Assembly: GCA_027924645.1 (NCBI GenBank)
Contig: BSBN01001198.1
Span: 558,001-622,000, forward strand
DNA from: Cunninghamia lanceolata
Taxonomy: Eukaryota > Streptophyta > Pinopsida > Cupressales > Cupressaceae
Direction of reading: 5' to 3'
Length of the DNA: 64,000 nucleotides
The notes beneath the pieces were generated by a model, which made no database searches, had not been told where the DNA came from, and saw nothing but the letters and a program-made list of their open reading frames with translations. Position 1 is the stretch's first letter. The number at the start of each line of letters is the position of its first letter. Shown here piece by piece: positions 44,471 through 57,350 of this stretch. Position numbers and translations under genes: made by a program.

Positions 44471-47400
44471 TGTTACATCCCTATTTTCTAACTTGCTTTA
44501 CTTTTTACTTGGGCAAAAGTAAATTTGTTGTGATGTTATAGACTTACGACAGGATTTGACATGGAATTGTATTGAATATCAATTATGAAATCATGGAAAT
44601 GATTATGTTATGGTCGATTTAATAACTGTATTATAAGATTTGATTTATTAGTTGAATTTATCGAATAAAGATGCACTGATCTCTTATTGTTTGATGACAA
44701 GTGAAACAGGATTACAGGGTATCGACTCTCAGAGAGGAGAGAGAGTATCTTTCGAGAAGAGAGAGATAGACCTTGGATTACGAGTGGTCAATTTGCCAAA
44801 CGAGTCTAGTGTTAAACGATAATGTGAACCAATGAGTCATATGAGGTATGACTTGTCTTGCCAGTTACTTTCGAATCTAATCCGACGGATAGTCGATACC
44901 TTGATTATCATTTAGTCAAGTTGATGGTGAGTCGACGTAGTCGTTTGGAAAGTAAACAACGTCATAAACGTAAAACGGTTGTGTTATTCTTCTTGAGCCA
45001 TTTGAGGTTTTAATTGTCGCTTCTTAACGTCAAGATGCTTTCATCAAGATAGATGACGCTTTTGATGTCGATGGATTGTGATGGGGAGGTAAACTCGACC
45101 CATTCACATCATCCGAAAATTCTTAGCGGTCAAATTGAGTTGATTGTCAGATTATTATTATTTACCTTCTCTATTATCATGTCTATCTATTTCTTTCTCG
45201 AGATATAACTATGAGGGAATCTTTAAACTTTTAGAAGGCAATTTCTACCCACACGTTCTTCATAAGTAGTGTAAGTCTTTTATTGTGGAGAAGTCCACAA
45301 TTTATGGGCTTTTGTTTTTAACCAATCTTGGGTGAACGAGAGAGTGGATAGGCTCGAATTAAAGCCATGATTTAATGGTTTCGTTGTGTGTCTATTATAA
45401 CCAATTGAGCAGAACTTCGAAACCACGAACACCTATCATTTTATTGGAAAATTCTTGTTCTTCTACGGCATTTTTGTTCTCTGCCTTGTAGCACGTCTTT
45501 TCTATTTTTGGAAGTAGTTATTTTGAATGTAGTGGGGAACGGGGAGTCCTCACGTTGCATAAGGAATAGTTTTAACAAAACTCTGGAGAGGATGCCATGG
45601 CGTGGGAAGAACTCACTCTAACTGTTTGAATAGAGGAACACATCATTCTACTATGATCTACCACCTTGCTAGAACTAAAACACCACTATTCGGTGTAGTT
45701 GCTAACTCAGAGGTTTAGAAGCCTGTATTTCTATGTAGTGGCGAAGTAAGAGGCAATGAAGCCTTTGCCCTCGATTAGTGGACAGTTTGTTAAGGTTGTT
45801 ATGTCACCTCGCTTCGAAAAGATTCATCCTATAGAGTGGTCACGTAAAGTGAAAAGTTTTGTTGCATGTCGAACAGAATCTCCATTTGAAATGATATGGT
45901 CGACGGTTTGGAGGAGTGACTTTTCTTCGTAATGGGGAGAGCTATGTGGGTTTTTGGTGATTACGATTTTATCTCTGTATAACTGTGTCATCTTTTCAGT
46001 GTATAAAGTGGAACGGTGGTTAGAATTTAAGAAACCACAGGATATGACGATGGGATTCTCTTTACGGTGGATGGTAGGAAGTTATACCAGGGGAGGATAA
46101 AGTGGAATGGTGGAAAGATGCATTTACTCATCGTGGAGAGTGCATAAAGGGCATCGGCGTTGCTGTTGTGGAGAGGGATATAGACCACAGAAAAAGACCA
46201 GCTTCCTTCTTTGTTGAGCGAGGTGGGAGTTATGTTGTTGAAGATATAGTGGAACCGTGGAATAAATGTGGAAAAACTCCTTCATTGTGGGCGCGATAAG
46301 GGAGCAGTGATGCGGAGGTTTATGAATGGAAAATGGCGAGTTAATGGGGGGATACTGATCGCCATGGAAAGGTAGTTAGAAGTGATGGTGGGCGGATGGT
46401 TAAAAAGCCAACCATACATGCCATAAGATGGGCCATCTTATGAGGCATGGTGGACAGTTGTGGGGCAGACAGAGCTTCGCCGTGGGAAGGTGGTAGAGCG
46501 GGTGTAGGAGGTTGTTCGTTGGATGTTAAGTGAAAACGTGGGATGGAGACCATGGGACGGGATGATAGGGGATTTTAGCTTTCAAACTAGGTTTTAGATT
46601 GAGAGCCTGCTTAGTTTGTGAACCTGCGTTTTTAGTTTACAAGAGTAGTATACTTAACTATGGAAATCCCATACGGGAATGTTTTTAAAAGATAAGTTAG
46701 GTGATTATGTTTAACTTAGTCAAGGGTTATTCTGCAACGCGTGAGTTTAATCTCAACATGATTGTGAGGAAGTAATGGAAGTCTCCTCTTATTTTAAACC
46801 AAGTCGGTCATGTTTAGGCCATTTCTCTTGAGAGATTGTTTATTTAGTAAACTGTACTTCTGTTTAATTGAAGGCTGGAATACCATGATATCCTCGTCGC
46901 TGTGCGGGAGGAAAAACTCGCTCTATCTGTGAGAAGGGGGAAGATAAGGTATCATGGTGTGTTTGGGTAAGGGACGATAACATGTTCCTAATTTGTGGCC
47001 TCGAACTGTGAGAGGGGGAAAGGAGTAAAGAGAGGAGAATAACATTGTTATCCGAGAGCAGATAACATCGTTATTGCAAAGGGAGGAGAAGATTGCATTT
47101 TCTATAGAGAACGACTTTGGGGAGAGTGTGATAGAGTAATGATTCTTATAGACTTGATATCAAAGAACTATTTGTATCGGAGAAGGAAAATTAGTTCAGA
47201 GAGTTGGTGTGCAGGTCAACGAAGTCCAAAACATCACCAGTTTGTATTGTAGAGGGCGGTTCAGGTATGATCTGAGCGTGTTCCTTGTAGTATTTCTCTT
47301 ACAAAAAGCATGTTGCTAGAAGCTTTTCCATAATAGAAGTTCTTTTGAGAACGTAGTTGTCTCTTTATAAATGTTTGAAGAATGATGAGCCTTGTAGACC

Positions 47401-49978
47401 ATAAGTTGAGTAAACCAGAAGCTTTATTTACTACTTAAAACTTTTAGACAATGCTGCTCAACTTACTGTTTAAGGATGTTATTTATAATCTTTATTTTGG
47501 GCAGAGTTTAGAGTCTTTGATTTGATCTCTGTTTGTTAACAATCATAATGCCTACTTTTGTCGTTTAAATGAAGGCTAGTCTATGAACTTTATGGCCGAG
47601 AAACTTGATAGATCTCCATGTGCATAGACTTTGCGGCCTCTATGGAGGTTTAAGAGGTCAAAAAGTCTCTAACATATAGTGTAAATATGAAAATAGTTAG
47701 TTTTGTTGCCTTTGAGTAAGCATATACGATTAGAGACCTTTGTTTAGTTTTTAACTAGGGTTGTCTCTTATACAAGAGTTAGAATTGCTTGGAGGAAAAT
47801 GTTGGTGTTTGTGATCAATGGATGACATAATCCAAGGTCGAAGGGTAGCAAGATTTAATCTTTTATGAGAAAAGTATTATTATAACGACAGGGGCTGGAT
47901 GAAAGGTTGGATTTTTGATATTGGTTCAATATTGAACTCCTTCAAATCCTAGATTTCGTGTTATTAAAATCCTAGTTGTTATGGTTATACTAAACTGATT
48001 TTAGCAACAATCAGAGAAGATTTAAATATTCTGAACCAAGACAATCAACCTAGTTGGTTATCTTTTTTAACCGTGTATATCATGTCAAACCTATGAGAGG
48101 TATAAGTAAGTAACTTAAGGAAGACTAAAACCATGGATAAAACTTGAACAACTCCTCAGACGTTAGTTTATTTCTAACCATTCTTTCCATCGAAAACTCC
48201 AAAAGATATTGGCATTGAATACTACCCAAGGGGGTCTTATCTATTTTACTCATCAAACTAGCACCCCATTGTTCTCGCATATTGAATGGGTTTGATCTTT
48301 AATTTCAAACGTAAACTTTCTATTATTATGATAATAGGGATATGGTTAAGATGAGAGCCTATGTTTATTAGCGTAATACCTTGTTATGACAAAGGTAAGG
48401 TTATTGATATGAGAAGGTATCTTTTATGTTCTTAAGTGTTTTTGAACCATATCAAAAGGTCTAGGGAGTCTATAAGCCTTTATTATCTTAATTTTGTGAC
48501 CTTAATGGAATACAATAAGTTTATGTTATGATTTGGGTTATATAAGTTTAACCCTAGTTTCAATCTAGAGGGATTAAAGATTACTGATGTCGCTCTTATG
48601 GTAATAACCTGTTTTTAATCAATACATGTGAGTGGACATTAAGGGTCGGGAACCCTAATTTAATAAACGTTCATAACTATCCTTTTGAAAAGAGATTCTC
48701 TATTAGTTGACAATGTTTAACCTTAGGCATAGGAAGCTATTTGTTGGTTACCATTTGACTAAAGAGATGAGTCTTAAGCCTCGAATATTGCAAAGATGCA
48801 AAGAGAGATACCTAAGAATGGATAGTCAATCCATAATGATTAAATAGAGCAACGACAGTGTCTTGTGTTTTCACTTAAGTCAGAAAGACTAGGTTTGAGT
48901 TAGGCAAAACTCATCAATTGAATCCTAAATTAACCTAGATATGGTATTTATTATATTAAGGCATTGAGATCATTATTTAGATCATGATTGAAGGGTCAAG
49001 TGCCCTGACTATGCGTAATTATTCTTACTTGCAAGAAGTGATTTAGATTCCTAGACTATATTGCTTAACCTGGGTAAGGTTATCATCTTAGTCGTATTAA
49101 TCTATCTTTATTAGGAGACAAGAAGTCATGGACCTCAGGAATTGCGATGAAGCAATGAGAGTCCTCATAAAGAAAGAAAGTTGAACGGGTCTATGGATTA
49201 TAGATAGTGTAAGAAAACATGTATGGGTTGGGAAGACTCAATTGTTCAAACGTCATAACTTCTTAAGTTAAACATAGTTGACCAAGTCGAACTGTAGGAA
49301 TATGATAGTATCCAAGTCGAGTTGGGGTGGGTGAACATTACGACAACGTTCATTGCGAACGTCAATTTTATATTGAAAACTATGGCCATAGTAATGCATA
49401 TGTCTCTGCATGCATTGTCGGTTCACTGTATCTGGATTGCACATCCTATCGGGAATCATACTTAGCTAGAGGGTATCTAGGGTTGTATGATAGATAGAGA
49501 TTGTGTAAGATACAACACTATGAACTCGGAAAGGAAATTACCACTGGTCTCCTTGGTCTATACTTCTCGTGAAGGGAAGGGCCACTTCCGGTTAGGAAGG
49601 AGTGCGGGAGACTGACGGTCTGTGGTTGGAGGTTAATCACTGGAAAGATACTCTCTCTCTCTAGCAGAAGACATGCCGAGGCTTGCGATAAAGATGTCAG
49701 ATTTCCGGATGCAGTATAACTTTGAGACTTGTGTTGATTGAGACTAAGTAAAATACTATCTGATTCAGGTATTTATAATTGATTTATTTTTGTAAACATT
49801 GTACTTGAGAAAGTCAATATGGTTTATTGTATTTGTAATGAGATACCTTGTAATTGTAATTACTCGACTTTAGGTTGAATAAAAGAAAAATTTTCTCTGT
49901 CCCATTTTACCTTGTAAAGTTACTTTATGGTGAAATTAGTTTTGTTTTTTACTATGTTTTTAGAACGTGGATGTTACA
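44471..49978. mobile_element. 5.5-kb non-coding TG...CA unit, TSD ATGAC
   Basis: The left end TGTTACATCC and right end GGATGTTACA form a near-perfect 10-bp inverted pair (one mismatch). ATGAC lies on both sides (44466-44470, 49979-49983). No internal LTR pair, primer site, gag or pol was recognised, and the ORFs (for example 46102-46299, 46341-46553, 49268-49459) are short and featureless. A terminator-like AATAAA lies at about 49877, some 100 bp from the right end. It is probably a giant solo LTR of a plus-strand gypsy element, or a large non-coding retroelement. Composition is less AT-biased than the flanks. Confidence 0.7.
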
Positions 49979-50018
49979 ATGACTATCTAGAGCATCTTTA
50001 GATTTTAAAGTGCAACAA

Positions 50019-50454
50019 TGACAAGGTCCACACATATAACAATGAAAATAATATAATGTAGAAGATAGATCTCACATGACATAAGAGATGTTCATAGGCC
50101 AAGATTCCCTAATATCCAATATATGCAAAAATAGAATAAACCCTTAAGGTAGGGTAACATCATACAATACTCCTTAAAGAAGAATCCACTCCATGATATA
50201 TCTCCAAGAGATCCTAATATAATGTCATACTCGACACATATCCTTACAATGATAACCACCTCCTTTATATTGTCCTCCTAATAACATAATGGAAGCATAA
50301 TCCCAATGAAGGCCTACTCAACACCTGATATAATTAAATACACAAGTTATTCACAAGACCCGATATAACTAAATTAAGGGATGTGTGCCACATCTTGGCA
50401 TCTCCATCCACGTAAATACAAACTATCATATCATATCCCTAGGTACATAAAACA
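50019..50454 (-). repeat. 3' LTR of the 2.5-kb element
   Basis: 436 bp, aligning with 52111-52545 throughout. On the minus strand it starts TGTTTTATGTACCTAGGG and ends GGACCTTGTCA. Confidence 0.9.
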
Positions 50455-50466
50455 CCATCCCTCCTC
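50455..50466 (-). promoter_or_regulatory. Polypurine tract of the 2.5-kb element
   Basis: On the minus strand GAGGAGGGATGG directly precedes the 3' LTR start. Confidence 0.82.
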
Positions 50467-50924
50467 AACATGTTTCATCCCTTAAACATGAGAGGAAGTC
50501 AAATAGTATTACTATTACAAGTCATTATAAAGACCAATCATCCAACCATCCATAATTGATGCTCACAATGGTTTTAGCTTGATAGTACCTAGATCCCATC
50601 CTTGATCCATATTTCCCTACACCCATTATTCCCTTCCTAAATCATAGTAACTCCTCCTTTGTTACCATGAATATCCATTACTACTATGATGTACCATTGA
50701 TTGTTGTAGTTGTTTCTTTGATTCCATATAAGTCCATAGTGATTGGATTGTTGTTTCCATGTATTATCATGTCTCCATGATGGTTTCCTCCATGATTCCT
50801 ATCTCTCACAAAGATGTGGATGCCTATAAATTGCACCCTTCGCTATCACTGGAACCTTCTCTGGTTCTTCATCATCTTTTGCCACTTGTTTTGTTGGATC
50901 GTGAATAGAATTACTCATCTCCTC

Positions 50925-52000
50925 TTATTTCTCTACATCTTGCTCCTCTTGTATGTCCTTTGATTCATTGGTGCAATCTTTAGTAGTTTCTTGAACTTTC
51001 TCTTCCTTGAATTTCCTTTTGACTTCATTATGTGTGACATCCTGTAATGTAACTTTTTTCCTCCTATACCAAAGCTTCATGAACTTCTTTTGTGCATTAA
51101 TGTTTACTGCTCCCAAAGATTCTAATGAAGGATAACCAAGAACAATATCCAACCCATCCATATCCAAAGCATCAAAGTTTGAATGTAAAACATATTTATC
51201 CATAGAGAGCTTCAAATATTCAAAAATTTGAATATCCTTACCTGATATTTGATTGTTCTTTATGTGCTTTGCTTGTACCCATAACTTCTTGGCTAATTCC
51301 ATGTTGATGAAGCTATACTTGCTACTAGGGTTTATAGAAATAATAACCTTTGCCTTTTTAATACATCCATGAAATTGAAGGATTGAATCTTCCTTCCTTG
51401 AAGTTAAAGTGCATGTACTTGTATCCTTGACGATCTCTTCATCTCCTTCTCCTTATGTTTCTTCTTCTTCTCCTCCTTCTTCTTCTTCATCTTCTACTTC
51501 TACTTCTCCTTCTTCATTTTTCTTCTTCTTCTTCTTGAGACAATCCATTGAAGAAAGCTTGCTCAAGTTTATCTAAAGAAGTAATATTATTATGTAATGG
51601 TTCAAACCATTTCCTAGCTTCACCAGTTAAATGTAAATAAAAATGTATTTTCCATATTTTATTTTGACCTTAAGCTCAAGTTTATATTGGTGCCACCAAT
51701 CCAATACATCTCCACTTCCATCAAACCAAGGAACCCCCATTGAAAATAGGGTTTATAAATTTCTACCACATACCCAACTTAGATCCAATTATTTTGTAAA
51801 GTTCTCAAACTCAAAAAAAAATATACAAAGAATAGACCAGTCATAAATTTTGGTGAGCTTTCTAGAAATGTAAAATTATCAAAAAAAAAAATCCTTGATT
51901 TGTGGCCTATAACGTGAATTTATGAAAAATCATAAAATTGCAATAACTCACTCAATATTGATGCTAGAAGCCTGATTTTTGGACTACAACTTTCTTATAC
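50925..52000 (-). pseudogene. Gag and degenerate protease of the 2.5-kb element
   Basis: On the minus strand a gag core is read first: MGVPWFDGSGDVLDWWHQY (about 51740-51680), then LTGEARKWFEPLHNNI near 51630-51585. A Glu-rich tract follows (51540-51450) with a frameshift. The 50925-51302 frame and its upstream extension show an RVP_2-like fold: GCIKKAKVIISINPSSKYSFIN, then DGLDIVLGYPSLESLG and LWYRRKKVTLQ. Where related proteases have D-S/T-G this one has S-I-N-P-S-S, so the catalytic Asp is missing. It could serve only a structural role, or be decayed. Confidence 0.8.
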
Positions 52001-52096
52001 AATTCTCTAACTTAAGTAAAAAAATTGTAGAAAAACTCATAGCCATTTGGAAGATATAGTCAAATCTTCAAAAAGTAGGGTTTTGCCCAAATCATA

Positions 52097-52108
52097 GCTC
52101 TGATACCA
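52097..52108 (-). promoter_or_regulatory. Primer binding site of the 2.5-kb element
   Basis: The minus strand reads TGGTATCAGAGC, the exact plant initiator-Met tRNA complement, two bases from the LTR end. Confidence 0.92.
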
Positions 52109-52110
52109 CT

Positions 52111-52545
52111 TGATAAGATCCACACATATAATAATGGAAATAATATAATGTAGAAGATAGATCTCACACAACACAAGAGATGTTCATAGTCCAAGATGTC
52201 CTAATATCTAATATATGCAAAAATAGAATAAACACTTAATGTAGGGCAACATTGTACAATACTCCTTAAGGAAAAAGCCACTCCACACTATATCTCCAAG
52301 AGATCCTAAATACAATATCGTATTCCACACATATCTTTATAATGATAATCACCTCATTTATATAGAGCTCCTCCTAATAACATAATGGAGAGCTAGTCCC
52401 AATAAAGGCCTACTCAACATTTATATAATTAAATACACAAGTTATCCACAAGACCCAGTATATCTAACTTAAAGGATGTGTGCAACACGTTGGCATCTCC
52501 ATCCACCTAAATACATTATAATATCATAGCCCTAGGTACATAACA
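52111..52545 (-). repeat. 5' LTR of the 2.5-kb element
   Basis: 435 bp. Its outer part from 52235 is repeated at 57351-57665 because the tandem duplication begins inside this LTR. Confidence 0.9.
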
Positions 52546-52550
52546 AACAA

Positions 52551-52765
52551 TTCATTGCTTCCATCAATTAACTTACATATTTGATCATAGAACTAAGTGA
52601 TATCAACCTTCATAAATTACTATTTATAGCATGATTATACTTTATAATTGATATTAATCCATCCATTGTATTCCACTCCGTCTACATCCCACATTCAATT
52701 CTTAGGTTAATTTGTATTTAACTAGCCTAAGGAATAGCATTTTTTCCTTTTCAATATGTATGTTT

Positions 52766-52832
<67 letters not shown>

Positions 52833-54832
52833 TATGTATGTATTTTGTGTTTATGTAAAACATACAATAGTGTGTATGTGTATGTATTTTGTGTGTGTAT
52901 ATATACAAATACATACATATTGAAAAGGAAAAAATGGTATTCCTTAGGCTAATAGGTAAATAAACATATAATTATGTTAAGAGGGGTTCTAGAGTGGCAA
53001 CAAGACATGAAGCGTCATGACTATGTACATAAAAAAACAAAATATAGCTAACATATATTTTTTAAAAAACTAAAACTATAAAATAACTCTTAAGTAAAAA
53101 TAGCTCTTCAACTAAAACTAAAGTAAACAATGTAAATAAAAAATAAATTAATTCTTAAATAATTCTAAAGTAAAATAGAATAATGAGTTTTTTAGATAGA
53201 TGTATTTAAGATGTCTATACTAATTAAGTATAAATTAAATTAAGAATTTAATATAAAATATAGATAGAGTGAAATAGAATGGATGAATTAATAAAAGTTA
53301 GAAAATATAGTCACCCCATAAATACTTAATGAAGTTGATATAACTTAACTTTATGACCAAAGATGAATGCTGAAATGATGAAAGACAATAAAATTGTTCC
53401 ACTTAAAAATCTATAAATGCTCTAAATAGATAATCATGAATGCATATTAAAATCAAACCTCGCACATATAAATCTAATAAAAAATAATTACAACTGACAT
53501 TGATATTATAAAGAATATTGTACGACACGGAAATGGCTAAAATTGAGATTATCGAGAATACAACTCTCGCATAAATATAATACTAAAAATATAATTTAAA
53601 AAATTATTAGAACGTGTCAGCCAGCCAATTTCTTTGTTAATTTGTGGGAAATCAGATTGTGGTTTCTCAAATAACGAAGAGGTGAATCCTAAGATGAAGT
53701 AATACAAAGTATTTTTGGATTGTTTTAGAAACCCTCCCTCAACTTCGTTCTCTAACTGTTTATTTAATTTTAATCTATCATTGCATAAATTTGACTTTTA
53801 GCTTATGTCTTATGCACGTTGTAAGAGATGTAAGAGAAAATAAGGTTAAATAAAATAATCAATTAATTTAGATATATAATTTAATATAGTATGCATTAAG
53901 AGTATATGTAATTATGTTATCATTGTTAAATTAATATATGTTTTGATTAAGATAATGGGAAGGGCTCAACCAGAAAGGCACCTAATGCCCTGCTACTTCT
54001 TTTATATATGTTGTATGGTTTTATGAAGAGATGTTTTCTAGGGTATTTTTTAGGAGACTTGTCTTTATTCTCATGTCATTTTTTTTTAATAGTAAATTTT
54101 TACTCTTATCATTTTAGAATTGTTGGCTAAAAGCTAGTAAGACAATAACAACGGTAATTTGGACAATGAATTCAACTAATATAAAAACTATTTTAATTTT
54201 ACAATATTTATCTCTACTCAACACACAAATTAACCTACAATAAAAATTAAACACAATATATCTTTTATTTATAATGTTCCAAACACTTCCTAATTAGATG
54301 ATTAAAAAAATAAATATAATTATTTAATAATTAAAATGTCAATAAATAAAACCTATTTTACAATCAATTTATGGAAATCAATAATGTAATAAGAATAAAA
54401 AATTATAATTAGTTGACCATAACAAAAAAAACAGGGAAAACGAGTGAGTGAGGAGACATTTTAGGCAAACAATACAAAGTAGGTAATGCGAGGAATTCAA
54501 ACCATTTGACCAAACTTTGCGCGTGTAAATACAAGATGCATGGAGACGAGGCGACCTTGATATTCTCGCTTTCTTGCATACATATATTTAAATATTTGTA
54601 TTTATATGGACATATAGAGTTATTTTATTTATTTAAGATATATTATTTTATTAAGATATGGATATTTAAATAGACAAGTAAATAAAATATTAAATTATTT
54701 TATTCAATTAAGAGTTATTTTATTTTATTTAAGAAATATTTTGTTTTAGATATTATTTATTTTATTTTTTAATACTTTTCAGGATTTTTTTGGACTTTAG
54801 TGTGGGTTCTTTAGGTTTTTTCATTTGTGTTG
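52551..54832. other. AT-rich non-coding DNA, duplication copy 1
   Basis: No gene recognised. It matches 57670-60340 except for indels. It contains short conserved stretches (ACGTGTCAGCCAGCCAATTT near 53614, a TTTGCGCGTGTAAATACAAG stretch near 54518) that are present in both copies. These may be old single-copy DNA, but no ORF supports a gene. Confidence 0.6.
52767..52830 (+). repeat. (CT)n(CA)n microsatellite
   Basis: About 16 CT units followed by about 16 CA units. The equivalent position in copy 2 (57875-57923) has only CT. The 52764-52952 ORF is an artefact of it. Confidence 0.95.
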
Positions 54833-54865
54833 AATTATTATTATTATTATTTTTGGGTTCACTTT

Positions 54866-55648
54866 TACTTTTTTTTTTCTTTTTTTTTTAGATCAAAGTG
54901 AGTATATACAAGAAATAAAGCAATCATCAAAGACTGCAGGAAAGAATAGAACCAACAACTAGAACACTAGAAGCATTATACCATCAACCAACTGCATACA
55001 TCCAACTGACAGCTGTAAGCAACCAACACAGAAAAAACTCAGCCAAATACAGACAATAACAACATATAACTGTTACAAAATAGGATAAGATATCACCATC
55101 TGTCGCCTAGCAAACCTATAGAACCATCCAAACTAAAACATAAATCTTGAAGCAGTTGAGTGAAACCGGCAACCACTTATTATAATGGCACTTAGACAAG
55201 CCATCTAGCAAATACAGAGATTGTTGCTATGAAGTTGCCTCAACTATCTTAGAAATAGGCACTGTAAATTAGCTCCAGAACAACAACTGAAGATGCCAAG
55301 TTAACCACCCAAACCTTGCACAAATGGTGTTGTAACTGACAGAAACCTCTAGATATGGTGCTGAAATAGTTGCCCAGAACTGCTGCAGTTCATTTTATTG
55401 CCGCCATTCACCTGGAGAAGAACAAGCTACAACTGAAGCTAGAATCCTCAATGCTAAGTCCTGTTTCAAGCCTTTTTTTCTTGTCCAGTGAAAAGGTGAT
55501 TTGATAGTTTATTTGGTCCAACTGGAAAGCAGCTACAACAGTCTCTTGAATCTTCGAACCGACCTCAACTGGAACAGTAAACAAGCCCTGCCCTGTATCA
55601 TAACCTGTCACAACTGGTGCTAAAGAAGAACATGAATATCTTCCCCCA
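54866..55648 (-). mobile_element. Poly(A) retrocopy (LINE 3' end or processed transcript), minus strand
   Basis: A T-rich head (54866-54889) is a poly(A) tail on the minus strand, preceded there by about 500 bp of 3'UTR-like sequence. An open frame truncated at the 5' side (55648 to 55408) comes before that. It is flanked by long AATTATTATTATTATTATTT-containing target copies with a TTCACTT tail (54833-54865, 55648-55680). The equivalent place in copy 2 (near 60358) is empty. These are the marks of target-primed insertion. Confidence 0.78.
55408..55648 (-). pseudogene. C-terminal coding fragment in the retrocopy, unrecognised
   Basis: On the minus strand an 80-codon frame is open from the insertion edge to TGA at 55408. 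It includes VVTGYDTGQGLFTVPVEVG, then VVAAFQLDQINYQITFSLD and a Ser-rich end. It has no start because the copy is 5'-truncated. I do not recognise the family. It could be the end of a host protein or of a LINE protein. Confidence 0.5.
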
Positions 55649-55839
55649 AATTATTATTATTATTATTATTTGTTCACTTACACAACCATGTTTGCATTGA
55701 GATCAATCTCTCTAAAGATGTGGAGTTGGTTTACATTTAAATTAGCGAAATGTGCCATACTCAAAGGGTGATATATTTTAATTTGCCCAACACTAGAGAT
55801 ATATCCTTATAATCTCTAGAGCCAAACTTAGGTAGAAGC

Positions 55840-57350
55840 CATCGGGGGATACTCCCCCTCCCAAAAAGAGGAGGCTTGGTTGACTATTGGGAGTCACAAA
55901 AATAACAAAAATAATGGGTAAAAACCCAATTTGCCAATATTGGGGTACTTTCAAAACCTTTGGCTACTACAAATCTCAAAACCTCATGAAAAGGGGAAAA
56001 AAATTATCTCGCCTTCTCAAGGAGAGTCTTTTAAGGAGGCTAGCAAGGCTAAGTTCACTCATACTCCTCTTCTAGCTAGTATTTTATCCTCTTAGATTGA
56101 AAGGCTAGTTCATTATTCTCCTTCTCCTAAGATTGTTGTTAGGTGTTCACGTAGTCCAGCTAGAAGCCTAGAGGATGGAGAATTTGTGCTAGATAAGCAA
56201 CAAAATTTCACACCACTTATTCAACTAGGAAGTTTCAACCCATCTTTGAAGGGTGGTGTTTTGCATTTAAGAACTATGTAGCTCCGGATGAACTTGATAG
56301 TGACGACATGCCTTTAGAATGAATTTTCTCTCATGAATGTTCAAGGTCTGACAAACCTCACAAGAAAATATATAGTGTGACATACGTGGAATAACCTCCT
56401 TTTGAATTTTGAATGGGTTCTTAAAAGGCTAGATAAGACCACGATGTCAACTTAATCTTTATTCTCTTTTCTAATTGCTTTTCCTTGCCAGTTGAGTCTT
56501 TATCAAATGTTGTCCTTTTATGTCACTTTCCTGTTAAATTTTGCATTGAGTGGCAATATATTACACCCAAACCCCAAAAATGTAATTCTTTTTTAATGTC
56601 TCTCTACTAAGCCATCAACCTACCATGGCCCACAATTGACATGTTTGGAATTTGGATCCATATTCCCATCTTCAAATGGGGTGGATTGTTTGATGGAATG
56701 ATGTAATAAAATGTACAGGTCTAGGGTTTTAGGTATTTATGGGCACTAGTTGCTAGGTTTCATTGCTAAGCTTATGGATTTGCCACCATTGAGCTTCATC
56801 GGGCCATTGCTAGGCTTGAAATATAACAATCTTTTCCTCCCTCTTTGCAACTCTACATTGCTAAACCCCATCAACAGAAGCAACTTGTAGATAATCACTT
56901 TACTAGAGGGGCTCAAGTTAAGGTTCGCATGCATTGGATCAAAATTGGAGATAGAGTTTTTAAGGGATTTTTCCTCTCTTTATAATCTTTCCATTCTTTT
57001 CAAGTGATCAAGCACATCAAAGAGGGCTCTCAACTCCTTGAAGAACTTCCTACCATCACCTAGGCTTTTGTTCAACACTATGAACATGTTTTTAAAGCTT
57101 AAGAGCTATCTCTAGAGTGATCTAATGATCTTCAATAATGCATTCAAGTTGTCCCCTACAAGGTTGCACTTGCTCATAGAGCCTTGTGTGAGTAGCTTCT
57201 CACATAGGAAGACCTTCGTGAGGTAGCCTTCTCTATGACTAATGATAAAGCCCAAAAATTTGATGGGTTTCCTTGTGAATTGTAAATCTCTATGGATATG
57301 GTTGGTAATGATCTATATAGAGTTTATCTAAAAGCTTGTCATTCAGAATC
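55840..57350 (+). pseudogene. L1-type LINE fragment, duplication copy 1
   Basis: Same sequence as 60505-62000. It holds decayed remnants of the endonuclease end and the spacer before RT (an MHWIKIGDRVFKGFF-like motif near 56930, and LLEELPTIT near 57040), then the start of RT (MTNDKAQKFDGFPCEL near 57235-57285). It stops at 57350, where the second duplication copy begins with LTR sequence. Stops are frequent. Confidence 0.82.

Larger units (their letters stand above)
50019..52545 (-). mobile_element. 2.5-kb non-autonomous gag-bearing LTR retroelement (minus strand)
   Basis: LTRs of 436 and 435 bp (50019-50454 and 52111-52545) have perfect AACAA target copies (50014-50018, 52546-52550), an exact initiator-Met primer site and a polypurine tract. 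The interior (1.65 kb) encodes only gag and protease-like remnants. The size and content fit the class of terminal-repeat elements carrying only a gag domain, which rely on a partner for RT and integrase. Confidence 0.9.
52235..57350. repeat. Tandem duplication, copy 1 (5.1 kb)
   Basis: The segment from CTTAATGTAGGG (52235) through the LINE fragment ending GAATC (57350) is repeated in the same order at 57351-62000. It includes the LTR end, AT-rich DNA, a CT/CA microsatellite and the 5' half of the LINE. Offsets are 5116 bp at the left and about 4666 bp in the LINE, owing to indels (an extra ~780-bp insertion in copy 1, extra pieces in copy 2). Confidence 0.9.

Noticed and set aside
46102..46553. 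Short ORFs in the 5.5-kb unit (65 and 70 codons)
   Set aside because: Isolated, without motifs or neighbours; expected by chance in a 5.5-kb less AT-rich stretch.
53600..53740. Possible host promoter or exon (conserved between duplicate copies)
   Set aside because: Conservation follows from the tandem duplication itself; no ORF or splice pattern supports a gene.
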